Shown here one piece after another: positions 23,401-38,399 of a stretch of 64,000 nt of DNA. The translations under genes were made by a program, and so were the position numbers. The DNA lies in the NCBI GenBank assembly GCA_008921705.1, contig VFFE01006710.1:69570-133569 (forward strand), in the 5' to 3' direction. The stretch is from Burhinus oedicnemus (Eukaryota; Chordata; Aves; Charadriiformes; Burhinidae). The notes under the pieces are model-generated. The model was given only the letters and a program-made list of their open reading frames with translations, did no database searches and was not told the origin of the DNA. The stretch's first letter is position 1. Each line of letters begins with the position of its first letter.

Positions 23401-26358
23401 GGAGGGTGGGTTAGCTTCACTGCAGTAGAGCTGCTGTTTGGAAACACACTCCTTTGAGATTCTCTGTCCAGGAGAGCATTATCTGTAGTCTGCCTGCCTT
23501 TTCAAAACCAAGAATCTTCATTGTAAATCTGCTTTTGTTAATTCTTTGGCTTTTAACCCATGTATTTTCTGTTGTAATTTATCAAAGGTTATTTCGTCTG
23601 ACAAGTTTTCCATACTTGCCAATATTAATCTAAAAGATAAAACTACCTTTTGCTGTTACTGAGGTAGTTGGAATCACAGCCAAAAATATATGAATCCTTC
23701 TGTTCGTTAAAGGCATGTGTTCAGTTAATAGCCAGGAAGTTGAAGTTTCCTAGTGAGACAGGATTCTTTCAGGATCCAAGTCTGACTCCAAGGAATCTAT
23801 TGTCATCTTCTTTTTGTTCTGTCCTTGGAAAAAGTGAAATTTAAGAGGGAAAAAACATTCTGAATAGTAGCAGTTTGGCCAGTTTGCTCAGTGTCTCAAC
23901 TTATGATTGCTTTAACTCCCTCATTCAAGTCATGTAGGAGGAATTTTTTGGGTCATGTTATTGTGAATGGTGAAAGCAAAGTTAATTTTAATTCTACTAA
24001 CGATCTCGCACAGAATATCATGGCTGATGCAGCAGTGTAACAGTGTAGGTGGACTTGCATTCCTCCAACATTGGCCATAGCACACAATACTTGAAACCAT
24101 TCCAGATATGCTTTGTGTAAAGAGAGCAAAGCTGGTTTGGAAGGCAATCTGATGCTTTATTAACTATGCTTAGTAAAACAGGATTTTCTTTCTCAGGCTT
24201 GTCAAAACTATTCTTGAGGGCAGGCTCCCTTTGCCTGTGATTTGGAGACCTTATCAAGGCACCTGAAATTGCTCCCTGTTGTGATGATGGGTTCAAGCTC
24301 TCAAAGTCAGTGTTAACACATTGCACTCTCAGTGTTCATGTGGATAGGAATTCTCTAAATTCATCCTGCCTTTAAGGCTATAATTAGTGCACTGAAGAGG
24401 CCTGTGAGTCTGCCTTTCAGAAAACTGAGGTGTGTACCTTCCCTGTGTCTCCAGGGCTGAATTTGTTTGCCAGTGTCAGAGACCTCTCTGATCATCTGGC
24501 ACCAATGCACCGTGTGAGAGGTGAGCTGTGTTTTGCAGAAACCCAATACTTTAAGATTTCGTGGGCTGAAACAAGTGTACATCTTTCCTTCAAAGGTTGA
24601 CCAGAATGGTACAGCTCAGAACACAAATGCAACTTTTTGAGTGAAATGCACTCAGCAAGCAAACAGCTGTCTTCTGTGGCATGGGTAGTCTTGGGATGCC
24701 AGGTGACCTTCAAATAATATTATCTGCTGTTGACAAAGGCAGTGGTCACTCCACATCCAGCATGGATTTGTAAGTGATTGCAGGAAGTGAATAACTTTGT
24801 TACCTTCATGACAATAGTTCAACAGGTATAAAGGTAGAGATAAAAATCTTTCTTGGGTTCATACACAGCTGCTAATATAAAAATACCTATTGCTTAACGT
24901 GTTTATCTCTTGTTTGTATTTTTGAAGTGATTTCTCAAGGTTTTGCAATGGAATTTTGCCTCGGGAAATAGTGATCTTTAATTTCAGTAGCATACCTCAG
25001 AAGAAAATACTTCTCAAAGCAAAAGTATTCTTAGATGGCTTCTTGGTGACATCTCATCGTCTCTTGCATCTAGAAGGGCTCAAAATAAATCTTGAGTCTC
25101 AGTTTCAGAAAACACTATATCCATCATATAATTCTGAGGCACACAGGTGTTGAACACTGTTATCCCCTCTTACCCTCTCCATCATGATGATCTGTCCATG
25201 TGTTTTTGCACTTGAATGTTGGGATATAAATTTGCTTTGATTTAAGATATTCTTTATTCCGTATGTTGCCAACCCCAAGTTAATGAGATGACAAAGATAG
25301 CACAAAGCAATGCAGGGCAACGGGAGCTGTGGCATGGGAAGGAGCAACATCTACTGTTTGAGCCAAAAATTCAAGGGAAATTGAAAGCCCTTGCTTTGCA
25401 CCAGTGAGGTATTATAATCAGCTGAGTTGCAGCATCTTGCCTTTTTGAGAGGCACCATCTCCTTGGCTTCTATAGAGTTTCTTCTGGTATGTTGAGTCTC
25501 TAATTTAGAAAGGAAAAATACCAATTGGCATGTAATTCTAGACAGATTCCCTTTTCCTGTTCTAACTCATCCTTTATCCAAATTGCATTGCACTGAAGCT
25601 TATCTCTGTTACCCATTCTTTGCCTCAAATCTTCAGGTTCTGACTAGTTACCATAGTACTGAATTTCTCTTTTGATTATTTTGTGAAATTTTTGTTTTGT
25701 TCTTTAGTAGTTCTGTGCAGTATTTACTGAAAAGATTAGAACCAGTAAAAGAATGAATTTGCCCAAATTGTTGTACTATAGCCAGTGGGTGTTTGTTAAT
25801 GCACAAGTGATACTTCTTTTCATATCATCAGGAAGCAAATTGACACACATATTCAGTGAATTACCAAAGGTGAACTTAATTCCACAGAGATTTTGCAAGA
25901 ACTGCTTTCAATTTGCTCTGAAATCTCTGCTTTTGGAAGCATCTTAACAACTGCCAATGCCCAGCCAGTACTGTGTAATCTGTTGTGTGATTCTACGGTG
26001 TAAATATTATCTGTGGGCACAGTGCTCTCTATCGGGGCACTGTCTGGCGTTGGAGCTTCCACTGTAATAAGTGTGATGGTCTCAATGTCAAGCAAAAGAC
26101 TAAGTGAGCTTCTTGTCTTAATACGCTTAAAATACTAGGGTTTTTTCACTCCTCTGTTTAGTTTGTTGCAGTAGAAGTACACTTTAGCCGTTAATTCCAA
26201 ATGTTTTTAGTTTAAATACAAGTACATAATTTGCTGAAGAAACTTGAGTGGGTTTTATGTAATTTTCATGTTTTCTGTTTCTGTTACTGGATTTAACCGT
26301 CTTGTAATAATGCTGCATTGTTCATATGGAAAATACTGATTATGAACTCTTCCTTTAG
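20449..26358 (+). other. MARK3 intron 2 (5.9 kb)
   Basis: AT-rich, with a T run at 21404-21420 and a minus-strand LINE relic at about 22115-22480. Around 22720-22760 'tttaaacctgccactcttaa' may be a further fragment of an old amniote repeat, too short to call separately. Acceptor: cctttag. No other exon recognised. Confidence 0.8.
22115..22480 (-). repeat. CR1/L3-type LINE relic, reverse transcriptase, antisense
   Basis: The minus strand keeps a 100-codon open frame (22115-22420) containing GVFQGQDLGPILFSICIS, a clear match to the reverse-transcriptase motif usually seen as GVPQGS.LGP.LFNIFIN. The catalytic aspartate box that should follow is degraded (IKSVEGVK in place of KFADDTK). The end FNKVQ matches the usual FNK.K. 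So it is a dead copy in which one frame happens to stay open. Confidence 0.75.
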
Positions 26359-26412
26359 GTTGCCATAAAAATAATTGACAAAACACAGCTGAACCCAACT
26401 AGTCTACAAAAG
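26359..26412 (+). CDS. MARK3: MARK3 coding exon 3 (VAIK lysine)
   Basis: Encodes VAIKIIDKTQLNPTSLQK, residues 82-99. It includes the VAIK lysine (Lys85) that holds the ATP phosphates and pairs with the alpha-C glutamate. 54 bases, phase 0 at both ends, acceptor cctttag and donor AAG|gtaggt. Identical to the mammalian protein as recalled. Confidence 0.97.
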
Positions 26413-29400
26413 GTAGGTTTAATCTTTCAACTGTATTGTAACTTGTTTCGTTTCACCACTTCCTTCCATTAACCCTGAATGCCTGTGCTGGAGAATCTGA
26501 AGCATTGCATACCTTGCGCACATCTGACTACTGTATTTAATAACTGGTTTTGTACCAGATATTTTTGACAGCGCTGCAGTTGTTCAAGATGAACTTGTAC
26601 AGAGCTGTAAACTGAGAAAACAATGGTGTTAGCCACTTCCTTTGCCTCCCAAGCATAGCTAACTCTGTAGAGAGGACGTTCGTGGTTTGGTGTCATGCCC
26701 CCATGTCTCCTTTGTGCTGGTCACTTTGTTAAACTTAAAAATACAAAGCTTGTGTTCTGTCCTCCTGAACTGGCCTTGAAAATACTGCCTCTGGACTGAA
26801 GACCAAGCAGTATCTATGCCTTTCACGTAGTTTGCAGCAGAAAAGGTGCTGTCGTTTTATGGAACAAATTGGAGCATGGCTATTCTGGTTTCTTCCCTCT
26901 AGCCTCAAATGTTTAATGTGCTGTTACAGTTGTATCGCCTTATCTATTTTAGTGAGTAGTGATAAATCCTACTCTTTCATCAAGCAAGCCAGTCTGCTTT
27001 GGAGTGCCTGCAGGAAGTACATTTAAATGTCACTTTTACCTAGGACTTTTCTAACTCTGTCCTTTTAAGTGCTGCTGTCAAAGGCTTTTTATTTACTTTT
27101 GAGTACTCTGATAAAAAAGCAGTATTGCAGTATTTCTGTTTGAACGAGAGAATACCCAGAACTTACCTGCAAACAAAATGAAATAGCATAACCAGAGTAA
27201 ACTGGGAAATATACACATTTAGATTTTATACAAATACTATAAAGATCATGTGACTAGATGTTTTTATCAAAATTAATGGTGCAAAAGTAAATTGGAAAAA
27301 CACACAAGTTCTTACATTGTATAGTTTGGTTGAGAGGCAAAGAATAACCTATAGAAAAAAGGCTCCATCGTCTGAGCAGGTAGCAACTTCCCACTGACTC
27401 TGTAGACTGGGTAAAAGTATATAATGTGGTTCCAGCTTTCTCAGAGTTTTTTTCAGCTTAATCCCTGAGGTTATTGGTAATTTCAGAGTAAGCAGGGAGG
27501 AAATGAAATGCAAATTAGGTAATATGATGGATTAGATAAAGTTGATTTGTGTCACAGATCTGTGCAACTCTGAATACCTGAAAAAAATGTTAAATGCTTG
27601 AAGCGCTTGGAAGAGAAACAAAAACTGTGTGATACAAAGGGGAGAGGTCAGGGCATGGGAAAGATGGTCGGAGAAAAGTAGAGAGGCCATGTTTTCAGAT
27701 GAAAATGTAAAAATCTTAATCCCTCAAATGATGTTATCTTGAGATCGGGCCATAATGCTAGTTTGAACTCATATTCAGGTTCAAGGCAAACCTTTTACAA
27801 GTCAGAGGTGTTCGGTTGGCAAGGCCGCAAGCTGGAAGGGCGCTTGTTTGCTTTGGTTCCTGGGTTTCAGCCTGCTCAGTGTCCACTTATGTCTCTCTTG
27901 TGATTTCATTTTTATTTACAATTTATAAAACCAGATTATAAAGTGTGGCTTGTAAATTGGTCTTGTCTACCACTAGGTTTGAGTCTGGAAGAATAGTACA
28001 AAATAGTGGGGTAGAAATTAGATCAAATCTGGGAAGTGAGATTGCTAATGTGCTCTCCTCTCTAAGCTCATTTGTTACATGAGCACAGAAAAAATTTGGC
28101 AAGATAAATCAGTGTTCTCGATTCAGAAACTGAAAGTAATTTTCTTAAAATTGAATGCCTGCTTGTTACAGTAAGCAGAGTGAATGCACAATGCATTACT
28201 TAGCAATTTTGCTTTATCAAGGCTTTTTTTTGTAAACCCTCGCCCCTTTTCCCCCAGCAGTGCCATAGCCTCAGTGCGTTTGAAGCCAACTGCGCACGCG
28301 ACCTGTAGGTGCAGGGGAAGCTAAGATGGAAGTGCTTGTGATCTTGCACTTCTGGAGAGAGCAATAAAATATTTGCGGTATGGTGGGGAGGGAAGGGCCG
28401 TGCCGAGAAGAGGGTGTGGTGTATAGCGTCTCAGCTGCGGTGTAGCTGCATACCCTAGTCATCCTTAGGTGGGGAAACAAATGGTGATTAAGGCTGCCGG
28501 TTCTGATTTCTTTGTATTACGTCTTGCACACCGATACTTCAGCTGCCAGAAAGAAGTTAACCTTGTTAAGGACTTGCTTTGCTTTCTGGAGCAGTAATTC
28601 TTGGTATGCCCTCGCAGTAGACTCTGGGCGGCTGCAGTCCTGACAGCTCGATATTCGGCAGCGCAGCCCTTCAGAAGAGTCGGGTTTCTTGCCTGCTGCT
28701 GAGGAAGTCTGTGGTAGCCACAGAATAAGCTACTCCTAACTGTTGTTTTAGGACCTAATTACTACTTTGCTACTCTTGCTTAGCAAAGAGGAAACTGTAA
28801 GCGGTACTTCCCTGCTTTGAAAGAAAAGGGAATTCTTAGAGCTTTTTTCCCATGCTGGTGGTGTTAGTCATAATCACTGTTCTCCACAAATGTACTTGTG
28901 TACCCGGTTCCAGTGAATATCGGTCTCGCTGGAAACAAGTGCTGATGCTACAGTAGTTCACTTCCTCCTAGACCAAAAAAAAAAAAAATTGTTTGCTTTT
29001 TTTCTTTTGAATTAGAAATACCATTATATGCAAGGGTTTTTTTTACCAAGCCCATGTAATAGCACTTAATCAGTTCTTGTTTTCCGTTTTTAGAACTTGG
29101 CTCCTCAGCCAAATATTTTTGTTCATTATGTGCAGATGTTTTGCCACTTGTTTGGGCCATTTTTTTGTTAAAGCTTTTTAGAGTTCTCAAACATCAATTT
29201 TAACATGGACCGTGTCCTTTCTTACCATGGGTCAATCAGTATTTTAAAAACTGCAAGAAAAGGATGAGAATTTAAAATGCCCAGGCTTTTCTGTTTGTAA
29301 CAGGTATTTTTTCTGTTTTCAAGTTTTGTGGTTTGTTTGAGGGAAGCTTGTATTGTGTAAAGGCTTCCTGCTTGAGGCTCCTAATTATACGTAGGGCATA

Positions 29401-31741
29401 TTTCAAGTGAGCAGTTATCCGGAGGAACCTAATACACAGGTAGAGCTTGGGACAGCATCTTGTGAAAAGCCCCCTGCTGTGGGGGGAAGGAGTCCAGAAT
29501 ATGCTCTGCATCTGACAAGTGTACTGACTTGCTTTTTAGCAAACTTTTTGGGTATTTTTGAAATCATTTGTTAGCAAAACTCTTGCAATAGCCAATGTGG
29601 AAACACTTCTAATCTGTCTTTCGGTGTGTTCAAAGAGACTTGGCTTAAAAGACGGGTCCTTCTTTCCCCCCTACTCCCTTGTGGCTTCGGATATGTCTGC
29701 ATAATCAAGTAAAATTGATTCAAGATTATTACTCAGTATGTCTGTGCTGCCATCGCTGGTCTGTTGAGTTTTTTTTTTAGTCAGTTTGTCAGATAGGAGC
29801 ATTCATTAAACGTAATTTCTTTCCCCATATCTAACATGGCTTACAGTCAAAGGACCAGACCACAACAAAGCTAAAAGCCATTTGTTTGGCAGACTAAGGA
29901 TGTTTGTCTTTGCCTGGAAACATTTGTAGAGCTCCTGTTGACGGAAAATGAGCTGTTCAACAAGTTGGGAGTAGTTTTTCATCTTGGTGTTAAAAATTAA
30001 ACCGATAAGCACTGTTTTCAGTTGATTGTCTGCCGTTACGGTCTCATTATGACATGTAGGTTCCTAAAACTAAGAAAATTATTTTCTGTATTGAGAACCT
30101 TCACATTACATCTTCTGATGTTACACCTTCTTCTGTGTTCCTGTGGCAGAGAACCACAGATGTGTGGGCTTTTATCATAGCTGGCTGTTTGCAATGAATT
30201 TTACTGTGTTATGATAAGTACTACTTCATATGCTGGAAGTTAATGCACATAATGTTTTGGGGGAATGAAATCTGGGAAACCTTTTTTCAGCATACTGTGT
30301 GAAAGTTGTATGATGTTCTACATTGTATTCCTCTGTCAGAAATAAACTATAATACATCGTCAAGCATTTGCAGATATCCCTGTGGAAGTTGCTGTCTGTG
30401 TCAAAATGCCACACATAACATTTAGACTGACTAGGAGAGCACAATCTGAAGTGCATTTATCTAACTAAATTTATAATAAAGAATTTGGTGGTGATTGTAT
30501 CCTATTCTCAAGTATTTTTATTTTTAATTTCCTCTGAGACAAAAATAGTCTTTTTTATAAAAAAGCTTGTTTCTAGTCACCCATTTCAACAAATGGCTCA
30601 TATGTAGAAGCTACTTTTTGACATGCTTCATTTGGGTTAGTAATGCAGAGTAGTTGTTTTGTGGACCAATGTTATATTTAGAGCAGCCCAAAATGTTGTA
30701 TAAGCCTGACTTTATCGTATTAGACCATCAAAATGTACAGTGTACAATGGAGGAAGCAGCTAGCTCCAGCCAAGTCAGAATACTTTATTTAAAAAAAAAA
30801 AAAAAAGTAAATTAAAGTAATGAATATATTAATTTACATCATGATATTGTGAATTTTAGCCTCATTTTTAGTGTCTTATTCTATATTGCCCTTGGTTGAC
30901 TATTCCTCTTTGGTGGCACGAGTTATGACTGCCTATATTCCCATACTTAATCCTATGAATGTATCTCTCTTTTTCAGGTGGGTAGGATGATGATAAGTAG
31001 GCTAACGGCTGAATAACAGCCAAGGTCTTCATCTGGGCAGCACTGGAGTTGCTCTCGGTGATAGTCTGACCCAACAGGCTTTATCTGAGTATTGGGAGTA
31101 GAAAATAGCAACAGTGAATTGAAAGTGATACAAGCAAACTGTCTTCAGAACTTTAAAAGCTGACTAGAGGCTTTCAGTTACATAAACTGTGATTAAAAGT
31201 ATTAATGGAGTATTCAGAATATATACCAGTTCAGCTGAACTGAGTGAAAAATAAGAAAAAAATAGCTATAGATTCCACAACTTTTAAATTTCTGATGATC
31301 AGAGATGGTGAAGTAGTCTACCTTGTCTAATTATGTATGAAAAAACTCCAGAAACAAAATAGTTTAGAAAAAAAAAAGCCAATTCACTTAATTCTCTGGG
31401 CAAAAAAGAAAACATGCAGGCGTAGTTTTTGAAACTCTGTTTTACATGGCAAAAAATTTACTTGATCAGTCAATCCTGATTGCATTTAAGCAGCTTGTCA
31501 TCTAGCAAAGCATCAGGCATAGATGTGGATAATGACAAAAAGATAATGAAAAGCGTTTGGAAAACTGTTTGGTTTTACTCTGTGTTCAGGTAGCGTGCCA
31601 TTCACAGCCACGGCTGTAGTGTGGGGGAGAAGGTCTGTTGGGCAGCGCAGTGAGGATTGCTCCCCAAATCTTAGCCTTTACAGAAACATCAAAAAGCAGA
31701 GAATGGGTAGAACAAGTGGTCTCGAAATTGTGATTTTTTTT

Positions 31742-31812
31742 TTCCTTCCTTCCTTCCTTCCTTCCTTCCTTCCTTCCTTCCTATTTATTTATTTGTTTAA
31801 TTCCCCCCCCCC
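31742..31812. repeat. (TTCC)n microsatellite with ATTT and poly-C tail
   Basis: About ten TTCC units (31742-31782) followed by ATTT units and ten C (31803-31812). A pyrimidine-only tract of this length is a likely length-variable site and is prone to sequencing error. It is not linked to a gene feature. Confidence 0.95.
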
Positions 31813-33501
31813 TTTTCTTTTATTAAAAGACATAAAGACACAAGGATTTTTGTTTGTTAGCTCTTTGGTTGTTTTCTGTTTGTTTCCTATGTTTCACTTT
31901 TTTTATTTATTTTGCTTTCATTGAGTAAGTACACCTACAGATTTTTGAGTCGTTAGTAATATGTGTAAACATATTAAATGTCTTCACTTTATCTGAAATC
32001 TGACCTGAGGCAAATCTTGCAGCAGCACTTTTTGTTTCCTTACTGTTAATAACAATGCTGTTATCTCTTATTTACAAAACTCTTTCTTTTCTCCCATGTC
32101 TGCATTCCTGTGGGGCTGTGGACTTTCGTTCTGCTTCAGTCTCTTTACATTAGGTTCAATATGATCTGTTACATTACTGGTATTCCTGTAGAAGCTGGTG
32201 TTAGGTTTATAAAAAAACCTCTTGATTACTCCCACTTTTTGATGCATGTTGTTAGAAAAAAATCGAGACTTAAGAATGTCACCTCTCTGGAGTCTTGGGC
32301 TGGCACTGGGGGAGCTGCAGAGGGAGAACAGCTATGCACTTGACTGGCATATAGTGTCCTGCCTAAAAAGATAATTCTTTTGGGTTTTCTGGATATAATA
32401 GTATTTACACTTCAAGTTCTTTTGTAATAATTTTTTTATCTTGGGTCTTTTCTGGGAGAAGTGGGACTACTTTTACTTCATCTACTATTAACCAGCTTCA
32501 TTAAAAGCAATGTTTTATATTGCAGTAACAACACCTGTGACATTTTTAGTATTACACTTATGGGTTTATGTGCATCTCTTAATTGTCTTTTGCAGAAGAG
32601 AGTTTTCAGAGGTGAAAATAATTAACGGCTGATCAGTAATGGACTCTGCTTTCATTTGTGTTTTGTTAAATGTCATCCCCGTATTGTTGTCCAGTTGCAG
32701 GATGACAGAGTTTACTCTGTGACAGGCAAAGTTGAAGTCTTTGGAAATAACCACTCAAGCAAGACCCTCTTCACATGGGTATTGGTGTTGGGGGTGGGAA
32801 TAAGGTCCTTACAATCAGTATGTGGTCTCTGGGTGCAGCACTGTTGATCTAATGTGATGCTGCAGCTTGAAATGGGTAGTTGTACTCCCTCACCACCCAT
32901 CCTGCCAAAATAGATGTGCTGGTGTGGGCAAGGGAACTGCAACAGAAAACTTAGAGATGGAGTGCTTTTATTTGGGGGGAGTTGCATTTAGTGAGATTTT
33001 CTGTTAAATTCATTCCTGGACCTTGTGCGTCAGTCTGGGTTAACACCAATGCTTGCATAAAGGGAAGCAGCATGATCCTGTTGCGTAGGAAGGCAGGTGG
33101 TGAAGAAGGTGGGAGCAGGCTGATCCCTTTGAGACTGTACCCCTGAAGTAATGGTGTTTCTTCTGTCTGCTGGGGATTGTTGGGTCAGGAAAACACTGTT
33201 TGTGTTCTGCCCTGTTAATTTTGGCAAGTACGTTCAGTGTGTTGTACTGGCTGAGCAGGCTTGGAGGCTGGATGTCTGGCAGCGAGAGTCAGTGGAGCTG
33301 TGGTGACAAACCCAGGACTAGATGCCACTGTGCCTCAGTCGCCTTGCAGGAATGCTTCTGAAGGGCCAAGGGGGGAGCCTTGCCTTTTTGTGCGATACAA
33401 GCAGCTGATCTTTTTCACCTGTGAGTTCCTGGTCTAGCACATTCATTCCCTGGCTTTAAAGAAGTACTGAAGAGTGATGAGTTCATACCAGTAACATAGT
33501 G

Positions 33502-33658
33502 CAGTGGTCTTCAAAAGGTGCTCTGGTGGGGGTTCACAAAACTTTGGAAACAGTATTTTCTGTGTAGGGGTGAACGATTGTGTGAGATGTACTGGCCAGC
33601 GAGAAGCTGCGTGGGCTTATAACGATCTTCTGGCCCCAAAAGTCTGTGAACCACAGCG
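33502..33658. mobile_element. Possible hAT-type MITE relic
   Basis: The left end, 'cagtggtcttcaaaaggt', has the look of hAT/Charlie terminal repeats (cagtggttctcaaa). The right end, 'gtctgtgaaccacag', is an imperfect inverted copy. Internal 'gggggttcacaaaactttgg' is also typical. No convincing 8-bp target duplication is seen, so the call is weak. Confidence 0.3.
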
Positions 33659-33919
33659 TTAAGATTGCTTCTCTCCTGAGCTATCTGGAGTGCTTTGTGG
33701 GGGTTTTCAGGTTTTTGAGGGTTGGTTTGAGGAGGGGTGTTAAAAGCAGTAGGCACTCAACTCTTCTTTCCAATAAGTGTTTATTTCATGAACTTTATTG
33801 AAATGCTAATAGTAATGTTTGCCCTTGTGTTTAAATAAGTATATCCAAATGATCAGGCTTTAGGAAGAGTGGGTGTTATCTGTTTCATTAACTTATTTCA
33901 TGTTTTATGTTTATTTCAG

Positions 33920-33968
33920 CTCTTTAGAGAAGTAAGAATAATGAAGATCTTAAACCATCCAAATATAG
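33920..33968 (+). CDS. MARK3: MARK3 coding exon 4 (alpha-C helix)
   Basis: Encodes LFREVRIMKILNHPNI plus the first base of the next codon. It holds the alpha-C glutamate (REV) that forms the salt bridge with Lys85. 49 bases; acceptor tttcag, donor ATAG|gtacct; it leaves phase 1, which matches the next exon. Confidence 0.97.
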
Positions 33969-34443
33969 GTACCTTGATTCTCTCATAATATTTTCAACTC
34001 TGGAGAAATGTTAGCTTTTTCACTGTTAAAAGTGTTGTGGTATGAGTTTAAAAGATGATTCTGCACGAGGGTGTCAATTCACTGTAAAATAGCAGTAACA
34101 AATACTTTTTCAGACCTGTGTGGTGAGAAAAAACCAAAACATAACATTTTGGTCCCTTTGCACAAATAGTTATTTGCATAGCTAGCTGATAATTTTTTCC
34201 CGTATCACAGAAGCAAAGTATTGTTTCTTGAGAAAATACTGTTCTGTATGAGTTGACCAAATGTGTTCCAGTATTTTCTATTTAAGAACATTAGACAGAA
34301 AAAACTTCTTTAGAGTAATAGTCTGATATTGTCAAGCAGCAAGCAAATAGGGTTTGGGTTTTTTTTTCTCTGACAGAATTCTCTGTGGGGTTAACATACT
34401 TCCGCAACTAGTTAACTGATTAATAAATGGCTTTCTTTTCTAG
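33969..34443 (+). other. MARK3 intron 4 (475 bases)
   Basis: Short AT-rich intron with a T run near 34361. Acceptor cttttctag. No feature seen inside. Confidence 0.9.
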
Positions 34444-34509
34444 TGAAGCTATTTGAAGTCATTGAAACTGAAAAAACTCTCTATTTAATAATGGAATATG
34501 CAAGTGGGG
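34444..34509 (+). CDS. MARK3: MARK3 coding exon 5 (hinge region)
   Basis: Completes V116 and encodes [21 protein letters not shown], the beta-4/beta-5 strands and the MEYASGG hinge that lines the ATP pocket. 66 bases, phase 1 at both ends; acceptor ttctag, donor GGGG|gtaagt. Identical to the mammalian sequence as recalled. Confidence 0.97.
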
Positions 34510-37172
<2,663 letters not shown>

Positions 37173-38372
37173 TGAGTAAAATGGCTGTCCTTTGCGTTTG
37201 ACTTCTAGCAGCGTTAAGCCCTGAGTGAGAAGAAACTTGGGTTACTGTACAATTTTGAAGGGGTTAGTAGTCCATTCAGTAGTGCTGGTTTCCTTAGTGC
37301 TGTGTACCAGGGTGTCCAGGAGTGCCAGAACACAGCAAATGCTTGAATTGGAAGCGTATTCCGCTCCAAAATTTATTTCTTCTGGGATGATTTCATATAT
37401 CCTTAGTTCAGCTAGTCTGTAAACTTTTGGAAGTTATTCAAATATAACAGGCTACGAACAGGCCAGTCTCAAAATGCAGGCAGTGCGTGTAGCAGGCATG
37501 CGTTCACATCTGTCTGCTCACATGAAAAGATGCAGTTTAATAGTTCTAAAAAGTCACAGAAAAGTAATTTATAGGCTTGTTAGTTTAGCTTTATTTATGA
37601 TGTATAAATTAGCCCTGCAAAGCTGCTGGCATCTCATTCTACAGTATTGAACATAACCAGATTTTTTTTGCATAACTAATTAAAATCCAAATCTCTGCTC
37701 TTGTATCATCTAGAGTTTCATTTGCAGATCTGACTGGTCTGCTATGCTTTGTTTTCCGCTCTTGTGCAGAAATTAGTAAATGCATATGTTATTTCCATCC
37801 CTTTGGTCACTTGAATAACCTAGATAATGATGTGAAAAGTAATAAGTATCAAAATTATACTCCTGCTTAACGACACTTTAAAATAATGAATGGGACAAGA
37901 GTGTTTTATTGAACGATATGTAGGGGTTTTAAACTGGTGAATTGTGGCAATGACGTGACAGTTTCACTGTTGGAAGGGGAGGCTCCAATAGTTTCGTTTC
38001 TTAAGTGTAGCCATGCAAAAGTAGAAGAAATTTGATATAATGTATGATACTTCCAAGAAATTAACTAGTGACTTTCACAAAATGCCTTGTAAAGAAAACC
38101 TTTACACTTCTCTACTGTGGGTAGCGTGACTGAAAGGAACAGTTTGGGAACTAGGAAACTGTGCCCCAACTGTTTTGCTCCCTCTGTCTCCAAAAGCAAG
38201 AATTGTGAAAGCAGTATAAACAGTAAACTCAAAAATAGCAATGAAAGTAAAGGAAAAATAGAAACGTATTTAACCCAACATAAGGAGGCAACAAAAGCAT
38301 TTCTGTGAAATCCTTGTTCCTTTGTTTTCTCTCATCTTTTTAAATCTTGTATTTACCCTCTTTAATCTTTTG

Positions 38373-38399
38373 AAAAAAAAAAAAAAAAAAAAAAAAAAA
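38373..38399. repeat. Poly-A run, 27 bases
   Basis: Twenty-seven A followed by an A/C-rich tail. It could mark the end of a retroposed sequence on the plus strand, but the bases upstream do not resemble a known gene or SINE. Confidence 0.9.

Larger units (their letters stand above)
26413..33919 (+). other. MARK3 intron 3 (7.5 kb)
   Basis: AT-rich intron containing the TTCC microsatellite near 31742, a C run at 31803-31812 and a possible small DNA transposon at 33502-33658. Several A or T runs (28977-28988, 30790-30805). Nothing else recognisable; no exon-like open frame with splice sites was found. Confidence 0.8.

Noticed and set aside
38373..38399. Processed pseudogene ending in the 27-A run
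   Set aside because: Nothing upstream resembles a transcript and no target duplication is visible.
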